Source: Bordetella parapertussis
Lineage (GTDB): Bacteria > Pseudomonadota > Gammaproteobacteria > Burkholderiales > Burkholderiaceae_A
DNA length: 56,564 bases
Reading direction: 5' to 3'
Assembly (NCBI GenBank): GCA_945877235.1
Contig: CAMCRF010000012.1
Location: 1 to 56,564, forward strand
Shown here: positions 1 through 8,277 of the stretch, in pieces
How the letters are laid out: the number at the start of each line of letters is the position of its first letter
How positions within the stretch are numbered: the first letter of the stretch is position 1
The notes under the pieces: generated by a model
The model's database searches: none
Told to the model about the DNA's origin: nothing
Seen by the model: only the letters and a program-made list of their open reading frames with translations
Made by a program: the position numbers and the translations under genes

Positions 1-641
1 GCCCCGGCAGCGCGAGCCGCTGAGGCGCGTTGATGGCTGCGCAGCGAAAAGGCATCCATCTCACTGCGGGAGATCTTGAATCGATGGGCCAGGTTTTCTG
101 CGGTTTGTCCCATGGAGAGACCGACCACCGGATCAGTGAGCCCGCGCAGCAGGCTGATGACAGGCTTGAGCGCAGACGCCAGCGGCAGTCTGAGGAAGTG
201 CTGCAGCTTTTGCATGGGGGTGCGCTGGCGGCTGGCCTGGGCAAACCAGCGAACCATCGGATCGTCATAGGTGAGTGGCGAGCGTGAGAGCGCGTCGACA
301 CCACCTGCCAACACCAACTGGCTGCGCCCGGTTTCAAGGCTCATCCATGCTGCGTCGATGGCCTGCAATCCAGACGCACAGTTGCGCATGACTGTGTGTG
401 CCTGTACTGCGTGACCGCACCCGAGTCTCAGCGACACCACACGCCCAATATTGGCCTCATCTGCAGACGGGATGGCACAGCCCACAACCACCTCGTCAAG
501 GTCCTTCGCCTCAATGGGTTGCCGCATGAGCAGCGCCCGACCAGCCTGTACCGCCAAGTCGGACGCAGAGAAAGGTCCGGGCGCACCCTTTGCCTTTAGA
601 AACGGCGTACGCGCACCGTCGACGAGATAGATCGGCTTCAT
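1..641 (-). CDS. Thiolase (acetyl-CoA C-acyltransferase), FadI-like, partial
   Basis: The product would be the last enzyme of beta-oxidation, splitting 3-ketoacyl-CoA into acetyl-CoA and a shortened acyl-CoA. The frame is open from the ATG at 641 to the window edge, so the C-terminal half is missing. The N-terminus reads MKPIYLVDGARTPF, a typical thiolase start. The active-site cysteine lies in RNCASGLQAID near residue 88, followed by AGGVDALSRSP and later SMGQTAENLA. The start overlaps the acyl-CoA dehydrogenase stop as ATGA, and an AGGAGG ribosome site precedes it, so the two genes are translationally coupled. The long insert after the GGVDALSRSP motif fits FadI better than FadA, but the missing half could change that. 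Confidence 0.9.
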   Translation of the reverse strand, partial: MKPIYLVDGARTPFLKAKGAPGPFSASDLAVQAGRALLMRQPIEAKDLDEVVVGCAIPSADEANIGRVVSLRLGCGHAVQAHTVMRNCASGLQAIDAAWMSLETGRSQLVLAGGVDALSRSPLTYDDPMVRWFAQASRQRTPMQKLQHFLRLPLASALKPVISLLRGLTDPVVGLSMGQTAENLAHRFKISRSEMDAFSLRSHQRASAARAAG

Positions 642-2896
642 GCCGCCTCCTGTTGGGGAATGTGAGCCTTCGTATGAATCTCGAAGGGAAAGTCGTCTAC
701 GTGAATGACCAGGTCGCGCAGGCGGTCTCTTTCCTTGAGTTGTGCCACCTCAAACGTGGTCAGCAGGCCCTTGGACAGCGCAATCTCGGTGCGGTTATGG
801 AGCGTCATGGCCAGTTGATCGTCGAATGCGCCAGCCTTCTCTGCCTGTCGCAGCTTGGCCTCGATGGGTTCGGCCTTGAGGGTGGCTTCTAGTGCGGCCT
901 CAAGCGCACCCATGGGCTCATGATCATGCGCGGGCAGGTACACACTCTCGGTGAGTCGATCTCGAATGGCGCTTGGATGCGCCAGGCACTGGGCTGCGCG
1001 TTGACGCAGGCCGTCACGTGGGGCAGCCACGGACAGGCCAAAAGGAAAGAGCAGAACCCTCAGAACCCAGGTCAGCGGACCCAAGGGGTGGTTCTCGAAC
1101 ACGCCACGCATGGCGAGTGAGAGATCGGCCTCGAGTGAGGTCAGCGCATGGCGCACAACAGGCTCGGCGTCCTTTGGGTACCCCTCGTCTTGGTGGCGCT
1201 TGATGACCGCACTTGCAAGAAATTGATACGACAGAAGGTCGCCTAGACGGGCCGATAGCATCTCTCGGCGCTTGAGGCTTCCGCCCAACATGAGCATGGT
1301 GAGGTCACTGACGAAGGCGCTTGCTGCCGACCAGCGGGTGAGCCGTTGTTGTGTGCGCTGAATGAACACAGGGGCGCCGGCTTGAGGTGCCGCGGTGCGG
1401 GCCCCAGTCCAGCCCAGTGCAATGGCTCGCAGCCCGTTCATCGCGAGGTGGCGCATGTGCCCCCAGAATGCTGATCCGAACTCAGCCTGCGCCTGACGCA
1501 GATCGCCGCTTTGTGCGGCCTGCATCTCCTTCAGGAGGTAGGGGTGGCAACGAATGGCGCCCTGGCCAAAGAGAATTAGGCTGCGCGTCAGAATATTTGC
1601 ACCTTCCACCGTGATGCTCACTGGAATCTGTTGATATATGCCGCCCATGATGTTGCCGGGCCCCATGCAAATCCCCTTTCCACCCACAATGTCCATTCCA
1701 TCGTTGACGACGCGTCGTGTGCGCTCTGTGACGTGATATTTCGCAATTGCGGAGACGACGGAAGGCTTCTCACCGAGGTCAATTGCAACTGCAGCAAATC
1801 GGCGAGTGGCATCGTTGATGTAAGTGTCGCTGGCGATTCTGGCCAACGCTTCCTCAATGCCCTCGAACTTGCTGATCGGAGTTTTGAACTGGCTTCGCAC
1901 TCGCGCATAGCCACCCACCAGTCGGGCCGTGAGCTGGCTCATGCCGGCATTCGAGGAGGGCAGGGAGATGGCACGCCCAGCAGAGAGACACTCCATGAGC
2001 ATGCGCCAACCCTGGCCCGCGCGATCGGGCCCACCAATGATGAAGTCGAGTGGCATGAACACGTCATGGCCTTGAGTCGGCCCGTTCATGAAATAGGTGT
2101 TGAGCGGAATGTGCCGCCGCCCGATCTCCACGCCGGGATGGGTGCGTGGCACCAGCGCGCAGGTAATGCCGATGTCGCGACCTCTGCCCAGGAGGTTGTC
2201 AGGATCAATAAGCCTGAACGCTAGGCCCAGGACGGTGCAGACCGGGGCGAGTGTGATGTAACGCTTGTTCCAAGACACCCGCATGCCCACGACTTCCTGG
2301 CCTTGCCACTGGCCTTTGCAGACCACGCCAAGGTCTGGAATCGAGGCCGCATCGCTTCCAGCCCAGGGACTGGTAAGCGCAAAAGCAGGAATTTCCTCTC
2401 CTCGAGCAAGACGGGGAAGGTAGTGTTGCTTCTGAGACTCCGTGCCATAGTGCAGCAGGAGCTCCGCTGGGCCCAGGGAGTTGGGCACCATGACCGACAC
2501 GGCCAGCGGAGATGACCGCGTAGAGAGACGGGCGATGACTTGGGAATGCGCATACGCGGAGAAACCAAGTCCGCCATAGGACTTGGGAATGATCATGCCC
2601 AAAAAGCCCCGATCCTTAATGAACTGCCAGGCCTTGGCGGGCATATCGAAGGTCTCGTGGTTCACCGGCCAATCATTCACCATGGCGCACGCCTGAGGCA
2701 CGTCGTGATCTAAGAAGGCTTGCTCCTCTGGGGTCAACCGAGGGGCGGTAATGGAACCAAGCTTCTCCCAGTCTGGACTGCCAGAAAATAGGTCAGCCTC
2801 CCACCAGGTAGTCCCGGCTTCGAGCGCAGCGCGCTCGGTCTCTGACATGGCTGGCAGTGCCTTGCGAAAGGCCTTAAAAATGAGTCCCGTGATCAT
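638..2896 (-). CDS. fadE: FadE-type acyl-CoA dehydrogenase
   Basis: FAD enzyme for the first step of beta-oxidation, oxidising acyl-CoA to trans-2-enoyl-CoA. The 752-residue protein follows E. coli FadE closely. It has AGTTWWEADLFSG near residue 27, the acyl-CoA dehydrogenase core (FALTSPWAGSDAASIPD, MRVSWNKRYITLAP, IGRRHIPLN), then VEGANILTRSLILFGQGAIR and the C-terminal DUF1974 region (SLKRREMLSARLGDLLS). It is about 60 residues shorter than E. coli FadE at the N-terminus and lacks that protein's hydrophobic leader, so membrane attachment may differ. It overlaps the regulator stop upstream and the thiolase start downstream, both as ATGA. The operon order is regulator, fadE, thiolase. Confidence 0.93.
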   Translation of the reverse strand: MITGLIFKAFRKALPAMSETERAALEAGTTWWEADLFSGSPDWEKLGSITAPRLTPEEQAFLDHDVPQACAMVNDWPVNHETFDMPAKAWQFIKDRGFLGMIIPKSYGGLGFSAYAHSQVIARLSTRSSPLAVSVMVPNSLGPAELLLHYGTESQKQHYLPRLARGEEIPAFALTSPWAGSDAASIPDLGVVCKGQWQGQEVVGMRVSWNKRYITLAPVCTVLGLAFRLIDPDNLLGRGRDIGITCALVPRTHPGVEIGRRHIPLNTYFMNGPTQGHDVFMPLDFIIGGPDRAGQGWRMLMECLSAGRAISLPSSNAGMSQLTARLVGGYARVRSQFKTPISKFEGIEEALARIASDTYINDATRRFAAVAIDLGEKPSVVSAIAKYHVTERTRRVVNDGMDIVGGKGICMGPGNIMGGIYQQIPVSITVEGANILTRSLILFGQGAIRCHPYLLKEMQAAQSGDLRQAQAEFGSAFWGHMRHLAMNGLRAIALGWTGARTAAPQAGAPVFIQRTQQRLTRWSAASAFVSDLTMLMLGGSLKRREMLSARLGDLLSYQFLASAVIKRHQDEGYPKDAEPVVRHALTSLEADLSLAMRGVFENHPLGPLTWVLRVLLFPFGLSVAAPRDGLRQRAAQCLAHPSAIRDRLTESVYLPAHDHEPMGALEAALEATLKAEPIEAKLRQAEKAGAFDDQLAMTLHNRTEIALSKGLLTTFEVAQLKERDRLRDLVIHVDDFPFEIHTKAHIPQQEAA

Positions 2897-3567
2897 GATC
2901 CGCGCTCCGATGAAGAGTGAAGGGGGAGGGGGGCCCGAAGCCCTCCCAGAAGGAAGCTCATCAGCCTGGCTTGCAGCTGCTCGATCTGCTGGTCCGCGCG
3001 GGCCTTGGTGCGAAGCCCCGCAATTAGCGCAAGCTGATCGGCACCTGCAATGGCATAGGCAGTGGCGCCGAGCATGAAGTGGAAGCGCCAGACGATCTCG
3101 GCCTTGGGAACCTGCGGTAGCGAATGAATGAGTGCACGCTTGAATCGTTTGATGACTGCTTCGTGCTCTTGTGCCAGCAGAGTATCAATGAATTTTGAGG
3201 GCTCAGTCATGGTTCGGCCCAAGAGTTGAAGAAACACCGGGCCCCCTTGGTCTGGGTTCTGGCCCATACGCAGAAGGGTTCCAAAAAAGGCATCGACAAT
3301 TTTTGAGGGCTTGATTGGGGCTCCCTGAGCCGATTTCTCGAGCGCATCCAGTGTGCGCAACCGCTCGGCGTTGAGCCAATCGAGCCGCCGCCGAAAGACG
3401 GCTTGAATGAGCCCCTCCTTGGAGCCGAAGTGGTAGGTCACGGAGGCAATGTTGGCTCGAGCGTGGGCGGTGATCATTCTGACCGAGGTGCCGTCCATGC
3501 CGTGTGTTGCAAGCAACTGCTCGGCTGCATCGAGCAGCCGTAAGGCGGTGGCCGCCTCAGATGCCAT
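2893..3567 (-). CDS. TetR-family regulator, PsrA-like (fatty-acid responsive)
   Basis: Likely represses the beta-oxidation operon it heads and releases DNA on binding a long-chain fatty acid or acyl-CoA. The N-terminal helix-turn-helix (LLDAAEQLLATHGMDGTSVR, then ASVTYHFGSKEGLIQAVF) and the C-terminal VWRFHFMLGATAYAI match Pseudomonas PsrA. The frame is open to an ATG at 3657, but that ATG lies upstream of the promoter I see at 3617-3645. The ATG at 3567 aligns with the PsrA N-terminus and leaves a leader of about 43 nt, so I prefer it. An ATG at 3600 is possible. No strong ribosome site is visible before either. The stop overlaps the fadE start as ATGA. Confidence 0.85.
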   Translation of the reverse strand: MASEAATALRLLDAAEQLLATHGMDGTSVRMITAHARANIASVTYHFGSKEGLIQAVFRRRLDWLNAERLRTLDALEKSAQGAPIKPSKIVDAFFGTLLRMGQNPDQGGPVFLQLLGRTMTEPSKFIDTLLAQEHEAVIKRFKRALIHSLPQVPKAEIVWRFHFMLGATAYAIAGADQLALIAGLRTKARADQQIEQLQARLMSFLLGGLRAPLPLHSSSERGS

Positions 3568-3616
3568 ACGCAGCGATGAGTGGGGGATGAGTAGGTTCAT
3601 CTCACTGTGCGAGTAA

Positions 3617-3645
3617 ATTAAACACTTGTTTGAATTGAACGTCAA
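3617..3645 (-). promoter_or_regulatory. Sigma70-type promoter with embedded PsrA-type operator
   Basis: On the minus strand the -35 element TTGACG (3640-3645) and the -10 element TTTAAT (3617-3622) are separated by 17 bp. Between and over them lies the near-palindrome AAAC-ACTT-GTTTG (plus strand, 3620-3632). The PsrA motif known from Pseudomonas has the form (G/C)AAAC-N2-4-GTTT(G/C), which this matches except for one edge base. The placement fits autorepression of the regulator-fadE-thiolase operon. The predicted transcription start is near 3610. Confidence 0.65.
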
Positions 3646-3705
3646 AAAAAGGGCCATTCACCAAATGACCCCTCTTTCGGGTGGGTTTCGATCACCCTGC
3701 CTTTG

Positions 3706-4899
3706 CTACCACCCCCGCGCCTTTACCGCAGCCACGATCGCATCACCGACGATGGTGTATGCCTTGGGTGTTGGGTGAAAGTTGTCTGAAAACAAGTAGT
3801 TGCGCCAATCCCCACCCAGCGGCTTACCGGTGATCGGGCTCGTACCTGCTCCCACCCAAGCTGCAGCAGCCGCTTCGGTGCAGGTCGCTAGGCTATAGAT
3901 GGGCCCGGTTGCGGGGTCCACCCCCACGGGTGGGCAGCTGGCGTCTACTACGTTCGTGAGCCCGTATTTGCTCGGGTTTTGGATCATGTCGCTCATTTGC
4001 TGGTAGCCATTGAAGACCAGCACTCGGCTGTCGCCAGCGAACTTGGCCTCTAAGTTTAGATTGAAGGCATTGACCCAATCGGCAAAGAGACCCTCTAGCG
4101 AGGCGCGCGTGGCTGGGCCAGCCGCTCCGAGCTGGCGCTCGAGACCCGTGAGCACGATGTTTAGGCGCGGCGTTGAAGCGACCCGAAGCTGTCCCGCTAC
4201 CACCACCCGCTGAGCTCCTTTGTCGAGCACGGTGGACTTGATGGTGCCGTGCAAGACCGTGGCCAGTGCAGCCATGTAGGCGGTGCCCACCTGAGCAGGC
4301 GCGGTCGCAGGTGCGGCTGCAATCTGCTGAGCGACTGAGGCCCCCAGAATGCTTGAGGTCAGCGCAATAAATTGGCTTGGGTTACCCGTCTGCTGCATAG
4401 TGAGGAAGGCCCCAATCAGGTCGGCGGCATCGTTTCCAGCTGCATCAATCACTACCAGATCGGTCGGTTTGTATGTGCCGATGGCGGCTGCAGCGGTGGC
4501 CAATTGAACGGGGATGCCGATGGGGCTGGTCGGTGCGGTTGGGTTGTTGACCTTGCCCCCGCCAATGGCGAAGCTCGTACAGCTGGTGTTGTTTGTGAAC
4601 CCGCCAGCACCGTTGGTACGGAAGAAGGCACAGGGCTCTGTAGCGCCCATGCCCGTCGCGATTGCCGTGGTGAGCACGGGATTAGAGCCCGCTCCTGTCG
4701 GCTTGGCGCCTTGAGTTACGGCCTTGGCCCCAAAGGTGCCCGTATCCATTAGGCTATCGCCAAAGGCAACGATGCGAGGGGGGCTGGCCTGTTCGACGGT
4801 GTTCTCGCCGCCGCCACAACCGGCCAGTGCCAGCAGGCCGATGAGCACTGCCGCGCTCAGCGAGCGGGCTCGAATAGGGGTGGGGGTGTCGAAGGGCAC
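3706..4899 (-). CDS. SGNH/GDSL-family esterase, predicted lipoprotein
   Basis: Predicted secreted ester hydrolase anchored as a lipoprotein. With the GTG start at 4899 the protein has 397 residues. The leader ends in the lipobox LALAGC, with the lipidated cysteine at residue 28. The GDSL block is AFGDSLMDTG with the serine at residue 49, and the Asp/His pair is in SDNFHPTP (D372, H375). The GTG start is preferred because AAGGAG sits six bases upstream. The in-frame ATG at 4905 directly abuts that ribosome site, and the longer frame starts with another GTG at 4935. Its neighbours are beta-oxidation genes on one side and the DUF1302/DUF1329/RND operon on the other, which suggests a lipid ester substrate. 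The true substrate is unknown. Confidence 0.82.
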   Translation of the reverse strand: MPFDTPTPIRARSLSAAVLIGLLALAGCGGGENTVEQASPPRIVAFGDSLMDTGTFGAKAVTQGAKPTGAGSNPVLTTAIATGMGATEPCAFFRTNGAGGFTNNTSCTSFAIGGGKVNNPTAPTSPIGIPVQLATAAAAIGTYKPTDLVVIDAAGNDAADLIGAFLTMQQTGNPSQFIALTSSILGASVAQQIAAAPATAPAQVGTAYMAALATVLHGTIKSTVLDKGAQRVVVAGQLRVASTPRLNIVLTGLERQLGAAGPATRASLEGLFADWVNAFNLNLEAKFAGDSRVLVFNGYQQMSDMIQNPSKYGLTNVVDASCPPVGVDPATGPIYSLATCTEAAAAAWVGAGTSPITGKPLGGDWRNYLFSDNFHPTPKAYTIVGDAIVAAVKARGW

Positions 4900-4911
4900 A
4901 GGCATCTCCTT

Positions 4912-4925
4912 AACGCTCGAGCGTT
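4912..4925. promoter_or_regulatory. Perfect 14-bp palindrome AACGCTCGAGCGTT
   Basis: An exact inverted repeat without spacer lies immediately upstream of the ribosome site of the SGNH esterase and in the region divergent to the DUF1302 gene. It could be an operator for a dimeric regulator, or an RNA hairpin near the esterase start. No regulator can be assigned from sequence alone. Confidence 0.4.
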
Positions 4926-5059
4926 TACGATTCACGAATGCTGCATTCTCGTGTCAATCGCAGGTGCACATCTAGTTCGGGTAAGTACTGCCTCACCTTG
5001 ACTCTTAAATTCGCAGACACTTCCCCATATTCCGATTCGTCCCTGAAGGAGGGTTAGGT

Positions 5060-6943
5060 ATGTCACGTCCCGTATTCCGTGCCGTCGCAGCTGCGGTCGC
5101 ACTCTCGTGCTGGTCCACATCAGCACAAGCGCTTGAGCTCAAGCTCGACAACGGCTGGTCAGGTTCCTTGAGCACGACGCTGACCTACGGCACTAGCATC
5201 CGTGCCCAGGATCCAAGCCCGCTGTTGTATAGCCAGGGAAATGGCATTCGGGCAGGGTTTGGAAACGGCGGCAAGGGAGGGTCGAACACAGACTCAGGAA
5301 ACCTGAATTACGAGAAAGGCGAACCCTTCTCGTCCCTCATCCGGCTCAGTACGGAGCTCTCTGTAAATAAGGGTAAAAGTGGTTTCTACGGACGTGCGCG
5401 CGCTTGGTATGACCATGCGTTGACCGAGGGCGACGTAAAACAAGGCAGCGGTGCGACCGGCTACAAGCAAAACGCGCCACTCAGTGATGCAGGCTTCGAT
5501 CGCCTCGGTCAATTCTCGGGGGCCGCGCTGCTTGATGCCTATATGTACACCGAGATGAATGCTGGCGAGTTGCCGTTGCAGATTCGCCTGGGCAGTCAGG
5601 TGATCAACTGGGGAGAGAGCCTTTTCATTCAGGGCATCAACCAAATCAACCCTGTGGACCTGACAACACTTCGCAAACCCGGCACAGAGCTCAAAGACGC
5701 TTTCCTGCCAGTCACCTCACTCTTTGCGAATTTGGGCTTGGGTGATGGCCGCTCAGTCGAGGCCTTCTACCAAATGAAGTGGCGCTCAGCCAACGTCGAC
5801 TCTTGCGGCACCTACTTCTCGCCCGTCGAATTTCAGCTCACCCACAAGGCGGGTAACGCCTGCTCTACTGTGCTGACCACCATTGGCCCCAGCAACGCCG
5901 CGTCCATTCCTGCGGGGCTTTACGTACCGATGGTGCAGGGCCGCGCGGGTGAAGATCGTGGCCAATTTGGTGTGGCGCTGCGTCTGCCTGTTGAGAAGCT
6001 CGACTCTGAGGTGGGCCTCTATGCAATGAAGTTCAGCTCCCGCACGCCGGTGGTATCGGGCCGATCGGGCTCCAATCTGCGGCAGATGTCTGGGCCCATT
6101 GGTGCGGCGCTCAACAGCAGTGGACTGCTTAACCCCATTCCTGCTCAGGTGGCCGGTGCTCGGGCGTTGGGTCTCACCCTGGTCCCTGCCGTAGGGTTCT
6201 GGGAATATCCAGAAGACATCCGCATGTTTGGTGTTTCGGCATCGACCAACCTAGCAGGCATCTCGTTGGGTGCTGAATACAGCCACATCCCCAACTATCC
6301 CGCACAGATTAACGCCAATGATTTGCTTGCCGCCCTGCTGCGGGGACTGGGACCGATGGGATCAACCGCTGTCGCCTCGAACATGCGCGGCGCAGGGGAT
6401 GAGGTGAAGGGCTACGACCGCATTAGCCGAAGCCAGCTCCAGGTGAACGGTTTGGCCATTATTCCCCGTGTACTTGGGTCAGCCCAGGCCACGGTCGTGG
6501 CGGAAGCCGCTGTTCAGACGGCCGATGTAGGCAATAGCTACACCGGCAAGCGTTACGGCCGAGCATTCATCTTCGGCACAGGTAAACATGCGCTCTACGG
6601 CGGTACGGCAGCCGGTAACCCACAGCCTGACGGCGCCGAAAACGATGGCTTCGTGACCGATTCGTCTTGGGGATATCGTGCGCGCTTCCTGCTGGAGTAC
6701 CCGGGCTTTGCAGGTACATCGGCAACCCTCTACCCACAGCTGAGCCTTGCTCACGACGTCAGTGGTTATTCGGTTGATGGACAGTTCATTGAGGGCCGGC
6801 AGACCGTGGGCCTGAGCGCACGAATCAACCTCAATAAGGTTCATAATTTCGAGATCGGCTGGGTGCATTACACCGACTCTGCGAAGTACGACCCCTTCCG
6901 CGATCGGGATCACTACAGCATTGTGTTCAGCACGAGCTTTTGA
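5060..6943 (+). CDS. DUF1302 family outer-membrane protein
   Basis: A 627-residue protein with a Sec signal peptide (cleavage near AQA-LELKLDNG, residues 23-25). It has the DUF1302 pattern: an N-terminal ELKLDNGWSGSLSTTLTYG strand, YGRARAWYDHAL, and LGSQVINWGESLFIQGINQINP near residues 190-215. It ends in an aromatic-rich strand closing in phenylalanine, as expected for a beta-barrel. AGGAGG precedes the ATG. It is the first gene of an operon with the DUF1329 protein, BNR protein, RND transporter and MFS permease. Homologous families in Pseudomonas have been linked to growth on fatty esters, as I recall. Its exact role (pore, lipid channel or scaffold) is not known to me. Confidence 0.88.
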   Translation: MSRPVFRAVAAAVALSCWSTSAQALELKLDNGWSGSLSTTLTYGTSIRAQDPSPLLYSQGNGIRAGFGNGGKGGSNTDSGNLNYEKGEPFSSLIRLSTELSVNKGKSGFYGRARAWYDHALTEGDVKQGSGATGYKQNAPLSDAGFDRLGQFSGAALLDAYMYTEMNAGELPLQIRLGSQVINWGESLFIQGINQINPVDLTTLRKPGTELKDAFLPVTSLFANLGLGDGRSVEAFYQMKWRSANVDSCGTYFSPVEFQLTHKAGNACSTVLTTIGPSNAASIPAGLYVPMVQGRAGEDRGQFGVALRLPVEKLDSEVGLYAMKFSSRTPVVSGRSGSNLRQMSGPIGAALNSSGLLNPIPAQVAGARALGLTLVPAVGFWEYPEDIRMFGVSASTNLAGISLGAEYSHIPNYPAQINANDLLAALLRGLGPMGSTAVASNMRGAGDEVKGYDRISRSQLQVNGLAIIPRVLGSAQATVVAEAAVQTADVGNSYTGKRYGRAFIFGTGKHALYGGTAAGNPQPDGAENDGFVTDSSWGYRARFLLEYPGFAGTSATLYPQLSLAHDVSGYSVDGQFIEGRQTVGLSARINLNKVHNFEIGWVHYTDSAKYDPFRDRDHYSIVFSTSF

Positions 6944-6960
6944 GGCCGCAAGGAGGGTAG

Positions 6961-8277
6961 ATGTTGATGAAGAAATTGAACCGGCGTGATTGGCTCGCCC
7001 TCTCGCTCAAGGCCCCCGTGGCAGCCCACTTGCTGCCACGCGTGTCGGTGTTGGGTCTTGCCACGTCCTCTCCGGCTGTGCTCGCTCAGGGCGCCGAGGC
7101 CACGGCCACTGGCGCCCTAGCAGGCCCCAATGCCGACGGCAGCATTCCCGCATACGCCGGCGGCCTCACCAAGCCGCCAGCCGGCTGGTCTGCTGACAAG
7201 GGCTATGTGGATCCCTTCCCCCAGGACAAGCCGCTCTACACCATTACGGCTGCAAATGCAGGTCAATATGCGGCGCTGCTCACGCCGGGCGTGCAGGCGC
7301 TGCTCAAGCGGCAACCGGCTTTCCAGATGCCGGTCTACCAGACGCGCAGAACGGCGGCTTTGCCTGCGACAGCCAAAGGTACGGTTCCCTTTCCCCAGCC
7401 CAAAACGGGCGAGCAGGCCATGCAGAATCACCTCAATCGCTATGCGGGTGGGGGGTATGACCGCGAGTACGCGTGGTTCCCCGTGCGAGCAAACGGCGAG
7501 TTCTACAAGGTGGGTTATGCCGACACCGTCGTGTATGCCGAAAACTTCACGCCCTCACAGAAGGACAGCGGCCTGCAGTTTGCGTTCATGTCCCGGTATA
7601 CCGCGCCGGCTGCCTTGGCCGGTACGGTTTACCTGGTTCACGAATTCGAGGACCCCATCAAGAACCCCCGTGCAGCATGGGTTTACAACGCGGGTCAACG
7701 TCGCGTGCGTCGCGCGCCCGATCTGGCCTACGATAACGTGGCCGATGGCACGGAAGGCATGCGGGTGACCGATCAGTACTTCGCATTTAACGGTGCACTT
7801 GACCGTTACGACTGGAAGCTGTTGGGCCGAAAAGAAATGCTCGTGCCCTACAACACCTATAAGGTGGGTAGTAAGTCGCTCAAGTATGCTGATGTGATCG
7901 GCAAGGGCACGGCCAAATCTGACCTCATGCGCTACGAGAAACATCGCGTCTGGGTTGTCGAGGCCACGCTCAAGAAGGACAGCAAGCACATTTATGGCAA
8001 GCGCGTATTTCTGCTTGATGAGGACAGCTGGGTTGTGTTGCAGGAGGACTGCTATGACACGCGTGGTGAGATCTGGCGGGTTGGCCTGCATGGGTTTATC
8101 CAGTGCTACGACGTGGGCGTGCCTTGGTACAGTATTCAGATGTGGCACGACCTCAACAATGGCAGTGTGCTCATCTCTCATCTCGACAACGAGGTCACCA
8201 AGCCGATTCAGTTCGGGGTGAAGGCCAGCTGGTCTGATTTCCAGACCGACGCCTTGCGGCGTCGGGGCACGCGATAG
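6961..8277 (+). CDS. DUF1329 family periplasmic/outer-membrane lipid-handling protein
   Basis: A 438-residue exported protein. The N-terminus has a twin-arginine-like signal (LNRRDWLALSLKAPVAAHLL, ending near VLAQG). Then come the DUF1329 hallmarks IPAYAGGLTKPPAGW near residue 60 and the late WVVEATLKKDSKHIYGKR and YDTRGEIWRVGLHGF stretches. DUF1329 proteins have a LolB-like fold and are commonly encoded beside DUF1302 proteins, so the pair is expected to act together at the outer membrane. AGGAGG lies four bases upstream of the ATG. An ATG two codons further (6967) is also possible. Its stop, TAG at 8275-8277, overlaps the proposed AUA start of the next gene. Confidence 0.88.
   Translation: MLMKKLNRRDWLALSLKAPVAAHLLPRVSVLGLATSSPAVLAQGAEATATGALAGPNADGSIPAYAGGLTKPPAGWSADKGYVDPFPQDKPLYTITAANAGQYAALLTPGVQALLKRQPAFQMPVYQTRRTAALPATAKGTVPFPQPKTGEQAMQNHLNRYAGGGYDREYAWFPVRANGEFYKVGYADTVVYAENFTPSQKDSGLQFAFMSRYTAPAALAGTVYLVHEFEDPIKNPRAAWVYNAGQRRVRRAPDLAYDNVADGTEGMRVTDQYFAFNGALDRYDWKLLGRKEMLVPYNTYKVGSKSLKYADVIGKGTAKSDLMRYEKHRVWVVEATLKKDSKHIYGKRVFLLDEDSWVVLQEDCYDTRGEIWRVGLHGFIQCYDVGVPWYSIQMWHDLNNGSVLISHLDNEVTKPIQFGVKASWSDFQTDALRRRGTR

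Noticed and set aside
1631..2224. 197-codon open frame antisense to fadE
   Set aside because: Lies inside the FadE coding region with no protein-like motif or ribosome site.
3658..3706. Possible terminator between the esterase and the TetR gene
   Set aside because: The ACCC/GGGT pairing is short and no T-run follows at the right distance.
5019..5040. Sigma70 promoter for the DUF1302 operon with TTGACT near 5000
   Set aside because: The nearest -10-like sequence is 22 bp away, so the spacing is poor; no confident promoter can be named.
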